Source: Monilinia fructicola (Eukaryota > Ascomycota > Leotiomycetes > Helotiales > Sclerotiniaceae). Taken from it: DNA of 64,000 bases. This document shows, piece after piece, positions 12,396-24,228 of this stretch (its first letter is position 1; each line of letters begins with the position of its first letter). The notes under the pieces are model-generated. The model had not been told where the DNA came from. It ran no database searches and saw only the letters and a program-made list of their open reading frames with translations. The translations under genes and the position numbers were made by a program. The DNA is taken from the NCBI GenBank assembly GCA_008692225.1, contig VICG01000003.1, forward strand, positions 551,501 to 615,500. The letters run 5' to 3'.

Positions 12396-14440
12396 TCAGA
12401 TTTCGAGACCCCGATCCGGACCGTTCAGAGTCTCATTATTGCGACGTCCCCTGACGATGCTTCCCCAAGGAAATTTCTTGACGCTAGACTTCAGGTTTGT
12501 TTGGCCGATTTTTGCTCCCTCGAATGCATCCGCTCTTCCCTCATTTTTTAACTCACCGGAAGCATTACCGTGGTGAGGGACGGGTTTTTCGCCCCGCATT
12601 CCCTTCCACAGATCGGAGACAAACGCTGTGGTTTCATTCACGAAAAATCCTAGGGTCATCAAGGGAACAGAGACGCAAGGGTGATACTAACTGTGCTAGA
12701 TCAAACAACTGGCGGAACATGTAGAAGTTGAATTCTTAGCTCGGCGCACTTACACGGGTTCGAGTAGGTCCATCTAAGGCTATATGGAGATCGCTAGCTT
12801 CATTGTGGGGAGGGTGGACATATTCTGAGTGAATAGAGATACAAGATGTAAGGAATGTAAATGGAGGCTTTATCCAACGTCAGGTCATCTAACCGGCTCT
12901 ATAGCAAAAGGGGAAGATTGCTTACGAACATCATCGTGACGACTGTGAAAACTGCCATCTTCCGCCTTTGTTTTGTTGAATTCTCAGACTCTTTGCGGTC
13001 CATCTGGCCTCGGGGATGCTTGCATCTTTTTGTAGCCGCTCTTTAATCTATTGATTGTATGCTGAGCGAACTCATCAAGCTTGATGGTTATGCAAACTCA
13101 CATTTTGATGGATTCCTTGGACAGCATCAATCAACTTTTTTATCTCCAAGTGCAAATGGTCGTTCCATGATGATTTTCGTAGTAGTCACCAACATCCTTG
13201 AGTTTCCGTAGCTTCGTTCAGATAAGTATCTGAGTTTTCGCCGGTTGGAAAATCAAGAATCAAGTATCTCATCTAAAACCCAAGTGTTTGGTGTGAACAT
13301 GGTACCGATAATGTTCAGTTCGGCTGAGACATCCTTCATCTCCTGGAAAAGACTCACTCCCTTGTGGATAGTTTATAAAGCATTTCCATCAGCATGATCA
13401 TTGTTGAAAGCCTTGGTAAAAGTTTCGAAGTTGCTGAGCCTCCCTGTCGGACTTCAGTGTATATTTACCTCCAAAAAAGTCTTACATCTTGACTTGGCTT
13501 TCCTGTCATGGAAATGGCAGAAGTAAAGCTATCCAGGAGCTTTTCCTTTTCGCCCTCAACGCCAAGCTCTTTAGTTCAAAGTTAAACTTTGAATCGAAAT
13601 CTAATTCTAAATTAGATACGAATAATAAGAGTGTCTCCAATTTCCATGCTACGAGCAAATAAGAACCATATTAAACAGGGTGGAGGTTACCAGAATGAAA
13701 TATTCTTTGGCCCAAGGTCGGGTATTCCATATCTAGACTCCTGGGAACGAAAGTAATCAGACATTCAATTTATCATAACTTTTAGGTTATATCCGGATTA
13801 CAGCTTCTTCCTCTGAAAGTTTAAATACTTAAAAGGAGCATGTCTATTGCTTTTCTTGCGCACAAAGGTAGGAGAAGAGCAACCAATTTATGAAGATGGA
13901 GATGAGTGGCCGCCTATCCTTGGTTCTAAGAATCTGGTCACAAATCACCTGCTTTATATCAACCGAAGCTTCATTTCATGGCATGGCATGGCATGGCATG
14001 GCATCTGGAGTAACTCTTGCTCCCAAGTGAGCAATGCTAGCAATTCTTGATCATTTCAATTTGAAGGTGGATGCTTTACCATTATCGATCACGCAGGGCC
14101 ACAGCTGATCAACCATACATAACAGGTTCTCATCTTCTGCGCACTTGAATACCCTGCGCTTTTGACGTCGCACCAATCCTTGGCCAGTGTTTCTGGATTC
14201 CACGTTTTCCAAAGAATGGTAGTAGAACTAACCTGAAGGAACGGGAAAACGGACAGACTCATCTCCCAGTTGGCCGTGGCATTTTATCATGTGTTGGTAC
14301 CAAGACCTTCAACTCTTGGAGAGCGCGATATTTATGATGTAGCGAACCGCAAATCTGATGCAGACCGCTTCTTCGTGTCCCAGAGATACTCAATGATATC
14401 CCCCTTCTTCTTCAAATAGAAAGTCCGCATAGAAGAGTCC
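12396..14440 (-). pseudogene. Decayed CorA-like Mg2+ transporter gene
   Basis: Read on the reverse strand, fragments in shifting frames follow the order seen in fungal CorA-like membrane proteins. Near 14400-14300 is an N-terminal piece (LKKKGDIIEYLWDTKKRSA). Near 13350-13270 is a coiled-coil piece (LFQEMKDVSAELNIIGTMF), interrupted by stops. Near 13010-12930 is a pre-membrane piece with ENSTKQRRKMAVFTVVTMMF, like the family's start of TM1. A continuous 88-codon tail lies at 12396-12662 (FFVNETTAFVSDLWKGMRG). Stops and frame breaks occur throughout, more than the one or two single-base slips in neighbouring genes, so I call it a remnant. A multi-intron gene with many consensus errors is the alternative. 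The family assignment is tentative. Confidence 0.4.
13978..14004. repeat. (GGCAT)n pentanucleotide run
   Basis: About five tandem CATGG/GGCAT units. It lies within the remnant gene above. Confidence 0.9.
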
Positions 14441-14882
14441 TCTTAGTATTATGCTTCACGTTGGGTAATTGAGGTGTATTTCATATTTCTCTGATCGGGA
14501 CGGTTTAGAGTTCTATTGCATGTTGAGCAGGGATTCGAATATATAAAAATTGTACGATATTCATATATTTACTTCTTGATCCATCTCCAAACCCTCTCAC
14601 GTCTATTCCATCGTTCGACCCCCCCACTCTGCAGCCTCTTTCCTCGCATAAAAGTAGAAGGTGATTTATGTATCCTCTCATGAAGTTGAAATGAATGCAT
14701 TGGGCGTTTGATCTGGGTGCAGGGTATAACAGTAGGGGAGGTTCAGGAAAGATTGATAGCGGCTCGTTCTAACGGCTTGAAAAGCGTTTCGAAGTTTGTG
14801 CCATCTAAAGCACGAACTAAATGCCACATATTTATAATACACGGTAACAATTATCAATCACGCTCATCAACCGATGCAAGCC

Positions 14883-17004
14883 CTACAGCTTACTCCCCCT
14901 TTCCGTCCCACTCCCCGCTTTGATCCCCTCCTCCACCGAATCTTCCAACTCACAAATCAATACCCCTTCCCTCACATCTACATTCAAGTCTCCATCCTCA
15001 TCCATATCCTCCTCTTTCTCCCCCAAAATCCACATCACACCCCCTGCTTTTTGACTGCGAACCTCCACTTCCATCTTCATCTGTCTAATCACACATATCG
15101 CTTGTCCGGGTAAAACTTGATCTCCTACTTGTACGCATATCTCGATTAGTTTACCTGGGAAGGGCGTGATTACGTGATTTGGATTTGAAGGATCACCGAG
15201 ACGATGGTTTTGAGAAGATTGTTGGGGGGAATATGAGGTGGCTGAGGCTAGGGCAAGGGTATAGGGTGTTGGCTTTGAAGTTATGAGCGAGGATGACGGG
15301 GGAGTGAATAGAATGTCCGCTTTGAGTGATGAAGGGAAGTTGTTGGTAAGGATGCGGGTTATTTGGAGATGGTATGGCAGTGGCGCTGGATTATGGGAGT
15401 TCTCAGTCGAAGTCTTCGGGGTAAGAGCAATATTCCATGAATCTCTCGGACGAAACATCACGTTCGAGGAAGGTAGAGCTGGCAACGAGTTCGGTAACAT
15501 CACTGGCCCAGTATTCTTTGACTTATCCTCGAAATTCTTCGCCGCTTCAAGTAACACTGGTAGATTCATCTCCAACCATCTCGTATCACATTGCTGATCC
15601 CTGAAAGCATCACTAGCCACAACAGCTCGCAGGAGATTCAGGTTCGTCTCGATACCGATGATATACGTATCCTCCAGCGCGCTTTTGACTTTTGCGATGA
15701 CATCCAGCCAAGTTGGCGCAGTGATGACGAGTTTTGCCAGCAGGCTGTCGAAATCTGTGCCGATTATTGTAGAGCTTGACGGATGCAGATGTGTGTCTAC
15801 TCGGATACCGTTTCCGGATGGAAAATTGAAGGAAGAAATTTTTCCCGGGCTAAGGGAGAAATTTTGAGAGGGGTTTTCAGCTGTTATGCGAAGTTGGAGG
15901 GCGTGGACATACGGTGGCACTGAAGGGGATGTTGGGAGGAAGGGCGGGAGGAGAGATGAGAGCGTGTGCCCCTGAGCGAGGAGAAGTTGAATCTTGACGA
16001 GGTCGATTCCGTAAGCTAGGGACTCGGTAATAGTGTGCTCTACTTGAAGACGAGGATTGATTTCCAAAAAGTAAAATTCTGGAGGTGATTGTCGAACCAG
16101 GAATTCGAAAGTGCCTAACGAGTAATAATTGACCTTCTTCGCCATCCTCACCGCCGCCTCAATGACCTTCCCTATCAAACCCCTTTCCTCAACCCCAGAT
16201 GGGGCAAACTCCACCACCTTTTGAAACCGTCTCTGAATGCTACACTCCCTTTCCCAAAGATGTCTTATTCCTCCATTTCCATCCCCAATAACCTGCACTT
16301 CCACATGTCTATACCCATCTATGGCAGCTTTTTCCACAAAAACTTTCTTGCTTGGACTTTCTCTCAATGCTGCTTTCAACATATCTTCCAACTCAGCGTC
16401 TTGGGCCACGATCCTAATGCCCCGACCCCCACCTCCATCGACGGCTTTGATGATGATTGGATAGCCGACTGACGAGGCGAAGTTTTGAAGCTGGAAAGTA
16501 TCGTCTGTGGAACCTTGAAGAGCGGGGAGAATGGGAACATGGCAATCCGCTGCAAGCTCTCGAGCTTGTAATTTATCACCTGTTCGCTGTAAAATTTCTG
16601 GTCCAGGCCCAATGACAATAGCATTGGCTTCCTTCCACATTCTCTCTGCGAATTCTGGAAATTCAGAAAGAAATCCATAACCAGGATGAATTGCATCAAT
16701 GCAGTGCTTTTGAACAATGGAAATTAGGGCTGTTACATCGAGATATGAGGATGGAGAGGGTAATTTTATGGATTGTGTTGAGCGATGTGTATGGGAAGTG
16801 TCATTTTCGGTGTATAGGGAGTAGGTTTCTATATCTAGTTCGCGAGCTGCGGATATGATGCGTGTTGCTATTTCTCCTCTAATCGAGGTAAGTTTAGAAA
16901 TAGATGAAGGGGGTGAAAGGAGTGAAGCGAGCATAAGACTATATGAGTACGCACCTGTTTGCTATGAGGAGACGCTTGATTGGTCGGAAGGGAAATATTG
17001 CCAT
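14883..17004 (-). CDS. Acyl-CoA carboxylase alpha subunit (biotin carboxylase + biotinyl domain), PTS1
   Basis: ATP-dependent carboxylation of biotin for transfer to an acyl-CoA by the divergent neighbour. Exons: 16955-17004 and 14883-16878 (681 aa). The 50-nt first exon supplies MAIFPFRPIKRLLIANR, which joins GEIATRI to give the canonical biotin-carboxylase start; ATGs inside the intron are not needed. Seen: ATP-grasp GGGGRGIR (about 165), HVEVQVIGD, ECSIQRRFQK (about 228), the catalytic FLEINPRLQVEHT stretch, and a C-terminal biotinyl domain with QMKM (biotin Lys about 618; the usual residue before MKM is Ala or Val). No mitochondrial presequence precedes the catalytic domain, and the last residues are GSKL then stop, a canonical PTS1, so peroxisomal location is inferred. 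Methylcrotonyl-, propionyl- or another acyl-CoA could be the substrate; I cannot tell. Confidence 0.93.
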
Positions 17005-17326
17005 TTTATGAGTAGCCTTACGGTATGAAGCTTATGACGAAAGCAAGGAGAGAGATATACTGCATCTAAATGCAAAGACAAAATAATTTATTATGGTGTA
17101 ATTCAAGTCACTTCATCTAATATATGGATTATAAATATTATAATGAAGGCTTTGGGATTGTTTGACATCAAGCTACCCCACAAAACGTGGGGCAGGGGGT
17201 GAGCCGAGGTCCAAACTTCGAAGGTCGTACTGTGAGTCTTCATCTCCACTATATTTTGAATGGTGATATCATATCAACAATGAGTATTGAAGCTGATCCT
17301 CAAAAACCAACAATACTTCATCCATT
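17005..17326. promoter_or_regulatory. Shared divergent promoter of the carboxylase subunit genes
   Basis: 322 bp separate the two start codons. CCCCAC (17176-17181) and GTGGGG (17187-17192) form a perfect inverted repeat with a 5-bp spacer; both halves fit the CreA consensus SYGGRG. CCGAGG at 17204-17209 is the reverse complement of CCTCGG, the core bound by FarA/FarB-type factors that control fatty-acid catabolism and peroxisomal genes in filamentous ascomycetes. The motifs are seen directly; regulation is inference. Confidence 0.5.
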
Positions 17327-19171
17327 ATGACGAACCCTAATGACGGGAAGAGTTCTTCAAAAACAGCTTCAGACCGTATATCCCAAGTAACTGGTCATAT
17401 TTCCAACACACCCAAGAAGCGCAGAGTTCCCAAGTTGAAAGATGACCTTCCAGCCGATTATTCAGATGTTCTTGGAACAATTTCATCGCTCCAGGCCATA
17501 GCTAATACACCCGACCTCACAAGCAAAGGTTACATCCGTCAAAAGCAAGCGGGGAAACTCTGGGTCCGAGAACGTGTTCTTCAACTGCTCGATAAGGATA
17601 GTTTTCGAGAAGTCGGTTCTGTTTCTGGCACTGTTAAATGGCAAAAGCTAGAACCATCTCAAAGTAAAGGCAAGAAAGAAGAACCTGTTTCTTATATACC
17701 GAGTAATAATGTACAAGGATTTGGGTTATTGAGAGGGAGAAAAGTGCTATTTACAGCGGATGATTTTAGTATTCGAGCTGGACATGCGGATGGAGCGCTA
17801 GCGGAAAAGTCAATTTATATGGAGAAATTAGCAGTCGCGTTGAGATTACCTATCATCAAATTGGTGGATGGCTCTTCAGGAGGTGGCTCGGTCACAACGA
17901 TTCAAAAAGAGGGGTATTCATACATACCTCCTATGCCATCTTTTAATCATGTGGTGCAACAGTTGAATATGGGAATTCCTAATCTAGGAGCTGTGCTCGG
18001 GCCAGCGATAGGACTTGGAGCTGCGAGAGTTGTTTCTTGTCATTTTTCGGTCATGGCTGCGGATGTGGGGGCATTGTTTAATGCTGGACCAAAGGTTGTT
18101 GCTGGTGAGATTGAGTTGTCATGATAGCAAGAAAAGTACTAATTATGGTCAGGAGCGACATTTGAGGAGGGACTTAGCTTCAAAGATCTTGGTGGGCCGG
18201 GTATGCATTGTACTAACGGTACGATTGATAACATGGCAGCCAATGAGCAAGAATGTTTCGAACAGTTGCGGACTGTCTTGAGCTACTTGCCAAATTCAGG
18301 GGCATCTTTACCTCCTATAACAAGCACCGAAGACCCAGCCGATCGGCTTTGTGAGAATCTACGGACAATCATTCCACGTCGAAAAGCAAGAATGTATGAT
18401 CCTAGAAAGATCATAGAGACTGTCGTCGACACAGGAAGCTGGTTTGAAATAGGAGCTCTATGGGGGACGACTGCAATCGTTGGCTTGGCCAGACTTTCTG
18501 GTCGACCTGTCGGAATAATATCCCTGAATTGTGAGATAAATGGCGGAGCACTCGATGCTGCCGGAAGTCAAAAAATCACCCGTCATCTGAAATTTTGCGA
18601 TATTTTTCAATATTCCTATACTCCAGTTCGTCGATATCCCAGGTTACGCAATCGGAACGATTGCGGAACGGACGGCGACGATGAGACATGGGGTAGGACT
18701 CGGGACGACCTATTATTCCACGACGACTCCAATTTTCAATGTTGTGACAAGGAAAGTATATGGGGTAGCTGGTGGAATAATGCTTGATTGCAGAGATCCT
18801 CGTTTCCGTGTGGCCTGGCCAAGTGGAGAATGGGGCAGTCTTCCACTAGATGGAGGTATTGAGGTAGGACATGCAGCAGAATTGAAGGCAGCGGAAGCGA
18901 ATGGTAAACGAGAGGAACGATACAGAGAGTTAGAAGAAGAATACACTCGATTGATGAACCCAATCCGGACAGCAAACGCGTTTGGAGTGGAGGAGATTAT
19001 AGATCCCGCGGTTACAAGACAAATTGTCTGTGAATGGCTGGAACATGTGTAAGTGAAAACACTCAGCTCCAATAGCATGGCCATCATCTGACTGGAATTA
19101 GATATGAGGAACTGCTGCCCATCAGACTTTTAGATCGAGGAAGCGGAAAGATTCATCCAATGTTCTACTAA
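17327..19171 (+). CDS. Acyl-CoA carboxylase beta subunit (carboxyltransferase)
   Basis: Transfers CO2 from carboxybiotin of the alpha subunit to an acyl-CoA. Exons: 17327-18104, 18153-19048, 19102-19171 (corrected about 580 aa). It has the two crotonase-like halves of the carboxyltransferase family, with SSGGGSVTTI, GAVLGPAIGLGAARV, ISLNCEINGGALDAAGSQK, FVDIPGYAIGT and a WPSGEWGSLP near the end. The C-terminus is KIHPMFY, not PTS1. Residues 17-25, RISQVTGHI, nearly match PTS2 (R-I-x5-H-[LAF]; the last residue is Ile), and the N-terminus is Lys/Ser-rich. Oddity: five Ts at 18603-18607 where four continue the frame into NIPILQFVDIP. The subunit partner is the divergent gene ending at 14883. Similar to methylcrotonyl/propionyl-CoA carboxylase beta; substrate not assigned. 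Confidence 0.92.
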
Positions 19172-20033
19172 TCAAAGGAATAGAACGCCATCAATAGTGC
19201 TTTCCTTCTCTCATACAAACCGAGATCATCAACTCAAAATATCTCTCTCGTCCTGGATTGGCAGTGGAGTATAAAATACACAGATGCCAATACATTGCCT
19301 TTGTGAATTCGTTGCTCGATCGGGCTTTAAGCTTTGGGCTGATGATAAAAAGGCTCTTCAATCAACATTCCATCCACTCGATAAGATATACTTATATCAT
19401 TTATTCAAAGCAGCGTTGGGCGATTTATGAAAATATGCGTGTGGTGAGAAATATTTTGAAGACATTTCTCGCTTATGTAATCGTTAATCTAAGGTTAATG
19501 GTTAATCGAATCATCCGCTCGGTGCCTAAGTAACCGGTTACCTAGGTCGTTCTAAAACTTACATAAATAAGCGTAGCGCGAGTTGTAATTAAACGTCACT
19601 CCTTCATCATCAATAAACTGTCCGCGTCTCATGAGATAGTAACACGTCTTCAACCTTTCTTCAAATCATTTGATTCTTCAAAATGATTATTAAGAGTCAT
19701 AATATCCAAAGTCATGGTCTCAGAACAGCTCTCTATCCAAGCAAACAACTCACAAGGTAGGTCAGCTGGTTATGAACTGCACCTGACTTTGGCTGCTGAA
19801 CATCACTGCCTCGAGTGTCGCAGATGTACAAGTGATGATATATATAGATACGGGGTCTTTCATTCCCATAAGTGGGAGTGATTGCTTTGCCAAATTTGTG
19901 GGTACATAATAGATAGTTTGCAACATCAACTACAGGAATTGCCAAAACCCCCTTTCAATAACATCTCGATATCTGTCTATATCCCAAAGCCAAATATAAG
20001 CAGCGTGTACGATTGGATGCCGGACTTTGCATA
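19172..20033. other. Intergenic, nothing recognised
   Basis: Probable 3' UTR of the carboxylase beta gene and promoter of the next gene. No coding pattern seen. Confidence 0.6.
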
Positions 20034-20778
20034 ATGCCTCATCATCGCAGAAAATCTACATTGTCGAGAGAAACATCCTCCAGTTCTTCGTCTCAGTCTT
20101 CGCAATCCTCCTCTAACCGAAAGCGTACGCATCGAGCGTCACGAAACTCTCGATCGCATGGACATGATACCCGAGGTAGGGAAGGCAGATTTAGAAGGGA
20201 TGTGGAAGAAGTAGTCGGTGCTGTGGAAGGCATCAGCGTCGGGAAGCGCATCCACAAAGCCGTGGAGAAACTCGAGAACCCCGTGAACAAGCTAGGAAAA
20301 TTTGTCCTCTGGAGCGCGCCGCTGATCCTCGCGGGACTGGAGGTCCGGCACGAATGGCACCATCACGCACACAAGAGGGAAGATGATGGAGAAGGAGTAT
20401 GAGAAGGCACAGTTGGAAATCCAATTGCAACTAGGCAAAGATGGGAGGAAAGAAGGTCTTGCGGGTGAGGGGTCAAAAACTCAAGAGCCAGCGCAGAAAA
20501 ATGAAGACGCTCCTGCATCTCCGTCTGACGAAGTGCATATCTTGCCTTATCCTTCACAGGCCGACCATCGGAACGATCGTTTGAGGTGTCGTCCACGACG
20601 CGATATGGAAGTTTGTCAACCTTACCTTTTACCTCCTCTCGTTCCTGAATTGTCATCTCGAGACGTATGGGAAACAAGACGACCAAGAATCCGGGTGAAA
20701 CCACCAGGTCATCGGGAAGTCATCTTCCCTCAAACTCGATCATGGTCAGAATCTGTTTATGAATATAGGCAATGGTAA
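20034..20778 (+). CDS. Small Ser/Arg-rich hypothetical protein with one membrane-like segment
   Basis: I do not recognise this family. The chosen ATG at 20034 opens MPHHRRKSTLSRET, followed by a long Ser run and a basic, Arg/His-rich segment. Next come an amphipathic stretch (RDVEEVVGAVEGISVGKR) and a hydrophobic segment (FVLWSAPLILAGLEV, about residues 92-106) ending in WHHHAHKR. The first frame stops at about 20402. A second frame with a compatible helical start (MMEKEYEKAQLEIQLQLG) overlaps it and runs to 20778 with PPGHREVIFP and WSESVYEYRQW. Removing one G from the GGG run near 20375 fuses them into about 247 aa, in line with the other single-base slips nearby. Two separate small ORFs remain possible. 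Confidence 0.5.
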
Positions 20779-22793
20779 ACTACTGCAGGACAATCGTTTC
20801 GGGTTTTCATTTGAGCTTTGTATCTGGGGTATCGGCGATAGGAGTAGAGAATTTAGCGTTGCTTTGGTCGCACTTGGTTCATGGCTGTCTTTCTTTTGCG
20901 CTCTAGAGAAGTGCGTGCGGATCATGTTAGTTATAACTGCGTTGTTTCTATTTCCCAGCTATCACCATACGAATCTTCCGAATACTAGACCGTTCTTCTC
21001 TCCTGCATGCATCATTTTGAACATACACAGCCTGGCCATTAAGACAGCACGTGCTCCCATAATTTCATCCCAAATTCTTCCAAGCTAAACTACTCAATCG
21101 GTTAATCATAACAAACTACTCAACATTGCAAAAAGTCCCAGTACAAGCATGATGAGTGCGAGAAGAAGTACTCATAACCCGGGTCCAAAACCCGCACCTT
21201 GGTATCTTCGCTCGTCGCACGAACCGTGCAACGCCTGACGTGCAATATTCCGCTCTCCCAACGAGCCAAGCTCGCGTCATCTTGTCGAGTCGGTAGTACG
21301 CGACGTCTGCGCATATGGACAGGTACATACACAGCAATGCGCCCGAATGCGCAACACGGAAGATTGTATCTCGAACTCGTCATACTTTTGAAGTTACCAT
21401 GCTCAGATGCGCTCGCAATGATAATTTTCTCACATCCCGTGCAGAACGGAATTAGATAACTGTACCTCTCAAACGATGTGGAAGTTGGAATACACGATGG
21501 CTCATTGGCGTGTTGTGTATATACATATATATGGTTAGAAGATATCGAGCCCAAGACATGAATCCTTGGAGCTCTCCCGACCGCGCCTCACCATCCATAT
21601 TCACAGTGTGCTTGAGGATTCAGCACATGAAACCTAGGATTTTATTTGAGATGCATCGGTTGGGTTGATGATGTGGGTATGGGGATTGTGGAAACGATGG
21701 GAGATGTGGCTGCATGATGTATTCCCGTCTAGATGCAGAAATCAAGATGAAGATGTCATATATCTTTCCTCAGATGTAAGCCAAAGATATACTGTAACGT
21801 CGTTTGAAGTATCGCAATGCTGTGGGACGGGGATATCCACTCGGACTTCAGCGTGGCGTCAACATGCTCCGTTACTCGATACGTCGTCACAAGCCACGGG
21901 AATCGTGCCATCACATCTCCTTGGTATGTTGAAAAAGGGACTGTCGCCAGTCATAATGGGCGCCAAAGGGAACTTGTGCGGCCATCAACATCGCTTCCCC
22001 GTAACCTTACAAGAGCCGTTTTGAAAGGAAATTTACAAGCTTGCATGTAAGGATGAATTCAGGAAAATTTTAACATTCCAAAGCGGGATATCTCTAGCAA
22101 GAGAACCACCAGTGAACCAATAACTTAAAATAGGCAAGGCGGAAGGACTACATCGTCTGTCCAATATGGATCTACGAATTCCCATTAGCTGGAGACATCA
22201 AAACCCTTTTGAACGGGGGTTATGTGTGTAAGCGAATCGGAAATGTATTTCTTCATTCATCCCAACGCTGATGTACTTGCTAATCTGGGACCTCCCTTGA
22301 CAAAAGTGTCTTCATTCCTTGCGTAAAATTGGAGAAGCGGAAGGAGCCCTGGAGGTATGCATACCTTTAAGATGGCAAAAGCAAAAATTATGGCAAAAAC
22401 ATACAACAGTGGGGATTCGCTGGTGGTCACCCACCCAACTACTAATCCACCGATCTGAAGCTTGTGTATGGCAGAGCGGACGGGATGCCCAATTCTCTTC
22501 AGTCTATGGTCGTATGTGGCAGTTTTAGTCTTGAGTAACATTATATTAATGTTTTTTGTTTCCTGTAGTGGTCGTATGAGGGCCACCAACACCATTGGTC
22601 CGTATGTCCTCTCACTAATATTTTGAATCACTCACAGGATACTCGTGCGGTCGTATTAGATTAATCATCCGAGGCAGTTGTCTTGAAAGTGTGTATTTGC
22701 GCCATCTTTGAGAAAACCCGTGGATATCACCCACCCAACTACCAATGCACCTGCTATCTAGTCTAAACCCTTACTATTTCCCACATCCATCCA
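20779..22793. other. Intergenic, nothing firmly coding
   Basis: Several ORFs of 60-145 codons without recognisable content. A 24-bp near-repeat (TCACCCACCCAACTAC core) occurs at 22437 and 22737, exactly 300 bp apart. Confidence 0.6.
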
Positions 22794-24091
22794 TTATGCC
22801 TTCTTCCACTTTTCTCCAGAGATAGTTGGACCAACAAGCTCAATCAAGAAGGATTTTGCTTTACCAAATTTCACCAATAAGCTTGGTACTCTCCATCCAA
22901 AGACTTGTCCTACACCTCCTCCATTTCCGATTGGTACAAAAATCGTCTCCGTCATTGGCTTGAATTCTTGTTGTACTGGGTAACCATTACCATTACCAGA
23001 ACCAAGGATCAATCTCCATGCTGAGCTCAATAATCCGGGAGCTGGCTCCTCAGGTTTCTTGATGCCAAGATTTCCTGCGATATCCACTGCCAGGGAAGAA
23101 CTCAATGTTGTGACCATTGGGTCCAGTTCCAAGGCAGAATTAGAGCTACCAGCCACTATATCCCCCAATACATACACACCCTTAACATCATCTGAACCAC
23201 TTCCCTTTACACGAAAGTATGCATCGCTTGTAATGACCCGACCTGTTTCATCGAGCCATGATTTAGGAAGAAATTCGCTATTGGGAATACCTCCGGTAGC
23301 GTCGATATAGATATCGACTTCGCGGGAGCTACCGTCGCTGAGCTGAACCGTAGTGGGGGAGGCACCAGGATGTGTGGGGTTTGGTGCTCTCGACGCGTAC
23401 ATTGTTGATTACTTCGACGTGCATAATATTTTCGAGGTAATCTTGGGCTCGCGCACTTGTTGCTTGCTTAACTCTGGAAAGAAGTCTGTTCGCACCAGAT
23501 AGTAGTGTTACTTTGCTGCTTGGGAAGTTCGAGGCTATCTCTCCTGCAGTCTCGACTCCAACTGCTCCTCCTCCAGAAATTAGGACAGTCTTGGCATTTG
23601 GAAGTGCGGCGGTGTAATGAGTTTAGAGCCTTCTCTGTTAATGATTGGTCATTGTGAAGAGTCCATAATGGGGACTTTGAAGTTGTGCCAGTGGAGATGA
23701 TGAGGGAATCATAATGAAGCTGTTGCGTGGTGCCTGTATCGCCGTCAATTGATACAGTGACCGTTCGTTGTTGTGCGGGGTCCAAAGCGGAAGCAACACC
23801 TTGAAGTAGTTCGAATTGAGAGGAATCATACTTTGAGAAAGCTTCTGATAAAGGTCTGAATACCTTCTCGTGAGGAATCAAGGTAGAATTGATAAGAGCT
23901 CTAGGGCTTGCGATCTTGAAGAAGAATGAAGTATTTGGTGTTACTAGAGTGACATGATAAGACTTCGATTGGTCGAGTTGATGAAGCTGAGGTAAGGTTT
24001 GACGAAGCAAATGATGAACAGCATTAACACCTCCGAAGTTTCCACCTAAGATGACGACTTTATGAGAGTTGGAGTTGGAGTTGGATGACAT
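22794..24091 (-). CDS. AIF/FSP1-like FAD-dependent NAD(P)H oxidoreductase
   Basis: Pyridine-nucleotide-disulphide-type flavoprotein of the AMID/FSP1 (AIFM2) group, which oxidises NAD(P)H with quinone-like acceptors. A single exon gives about 431 aa after correction. After a Ser/Asn repeat at the N-terminus comes the FAD-binding KVVILGGNFGGVNAVH. LIISTGTTS follows, then the second dinucleotide site LISGGGAVGVETAGEI, IDATGG, and the FAD-ribityl motif GVYVLGDIVAG near the end. Two single-base slips split it: an extra G on the plus strand around 23611-23612, before the second nucleotide-binding site, and GGGG at 23376-23379 where GGG restores the frame. With both removed the length is a multiple of three. 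No signal peptide is visible; the Ser/Asn start could be a soluble tail. The physiological acceptor is unknown. Confidence 0.88.
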
Positions 24092-24228
24092 TTTTGAAGG
24101 TATTCGAATCGAAATCGAAATTACTTGAAAGTGGGATGGATGGATGATGAATTCTAAGTTTTGTAGATCTGTTAGGATGTTAGCTATAAAAATCCGGGGT
24201 CTGTGGATGCACTATATGCACTATATGC

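Noticed and set aside
16879..16934. ATG of the longest open frame of the carboxylase alpha gene
   Set aside because: It lies inside the proposed intron; the upstream exon restores the canonical LLIANRGEIA start.
22257..22631. 124-codon reverse ORF with a hydrophobic stretch
   Set aside because: No family resemblance and no introns; not enough for a gene call.
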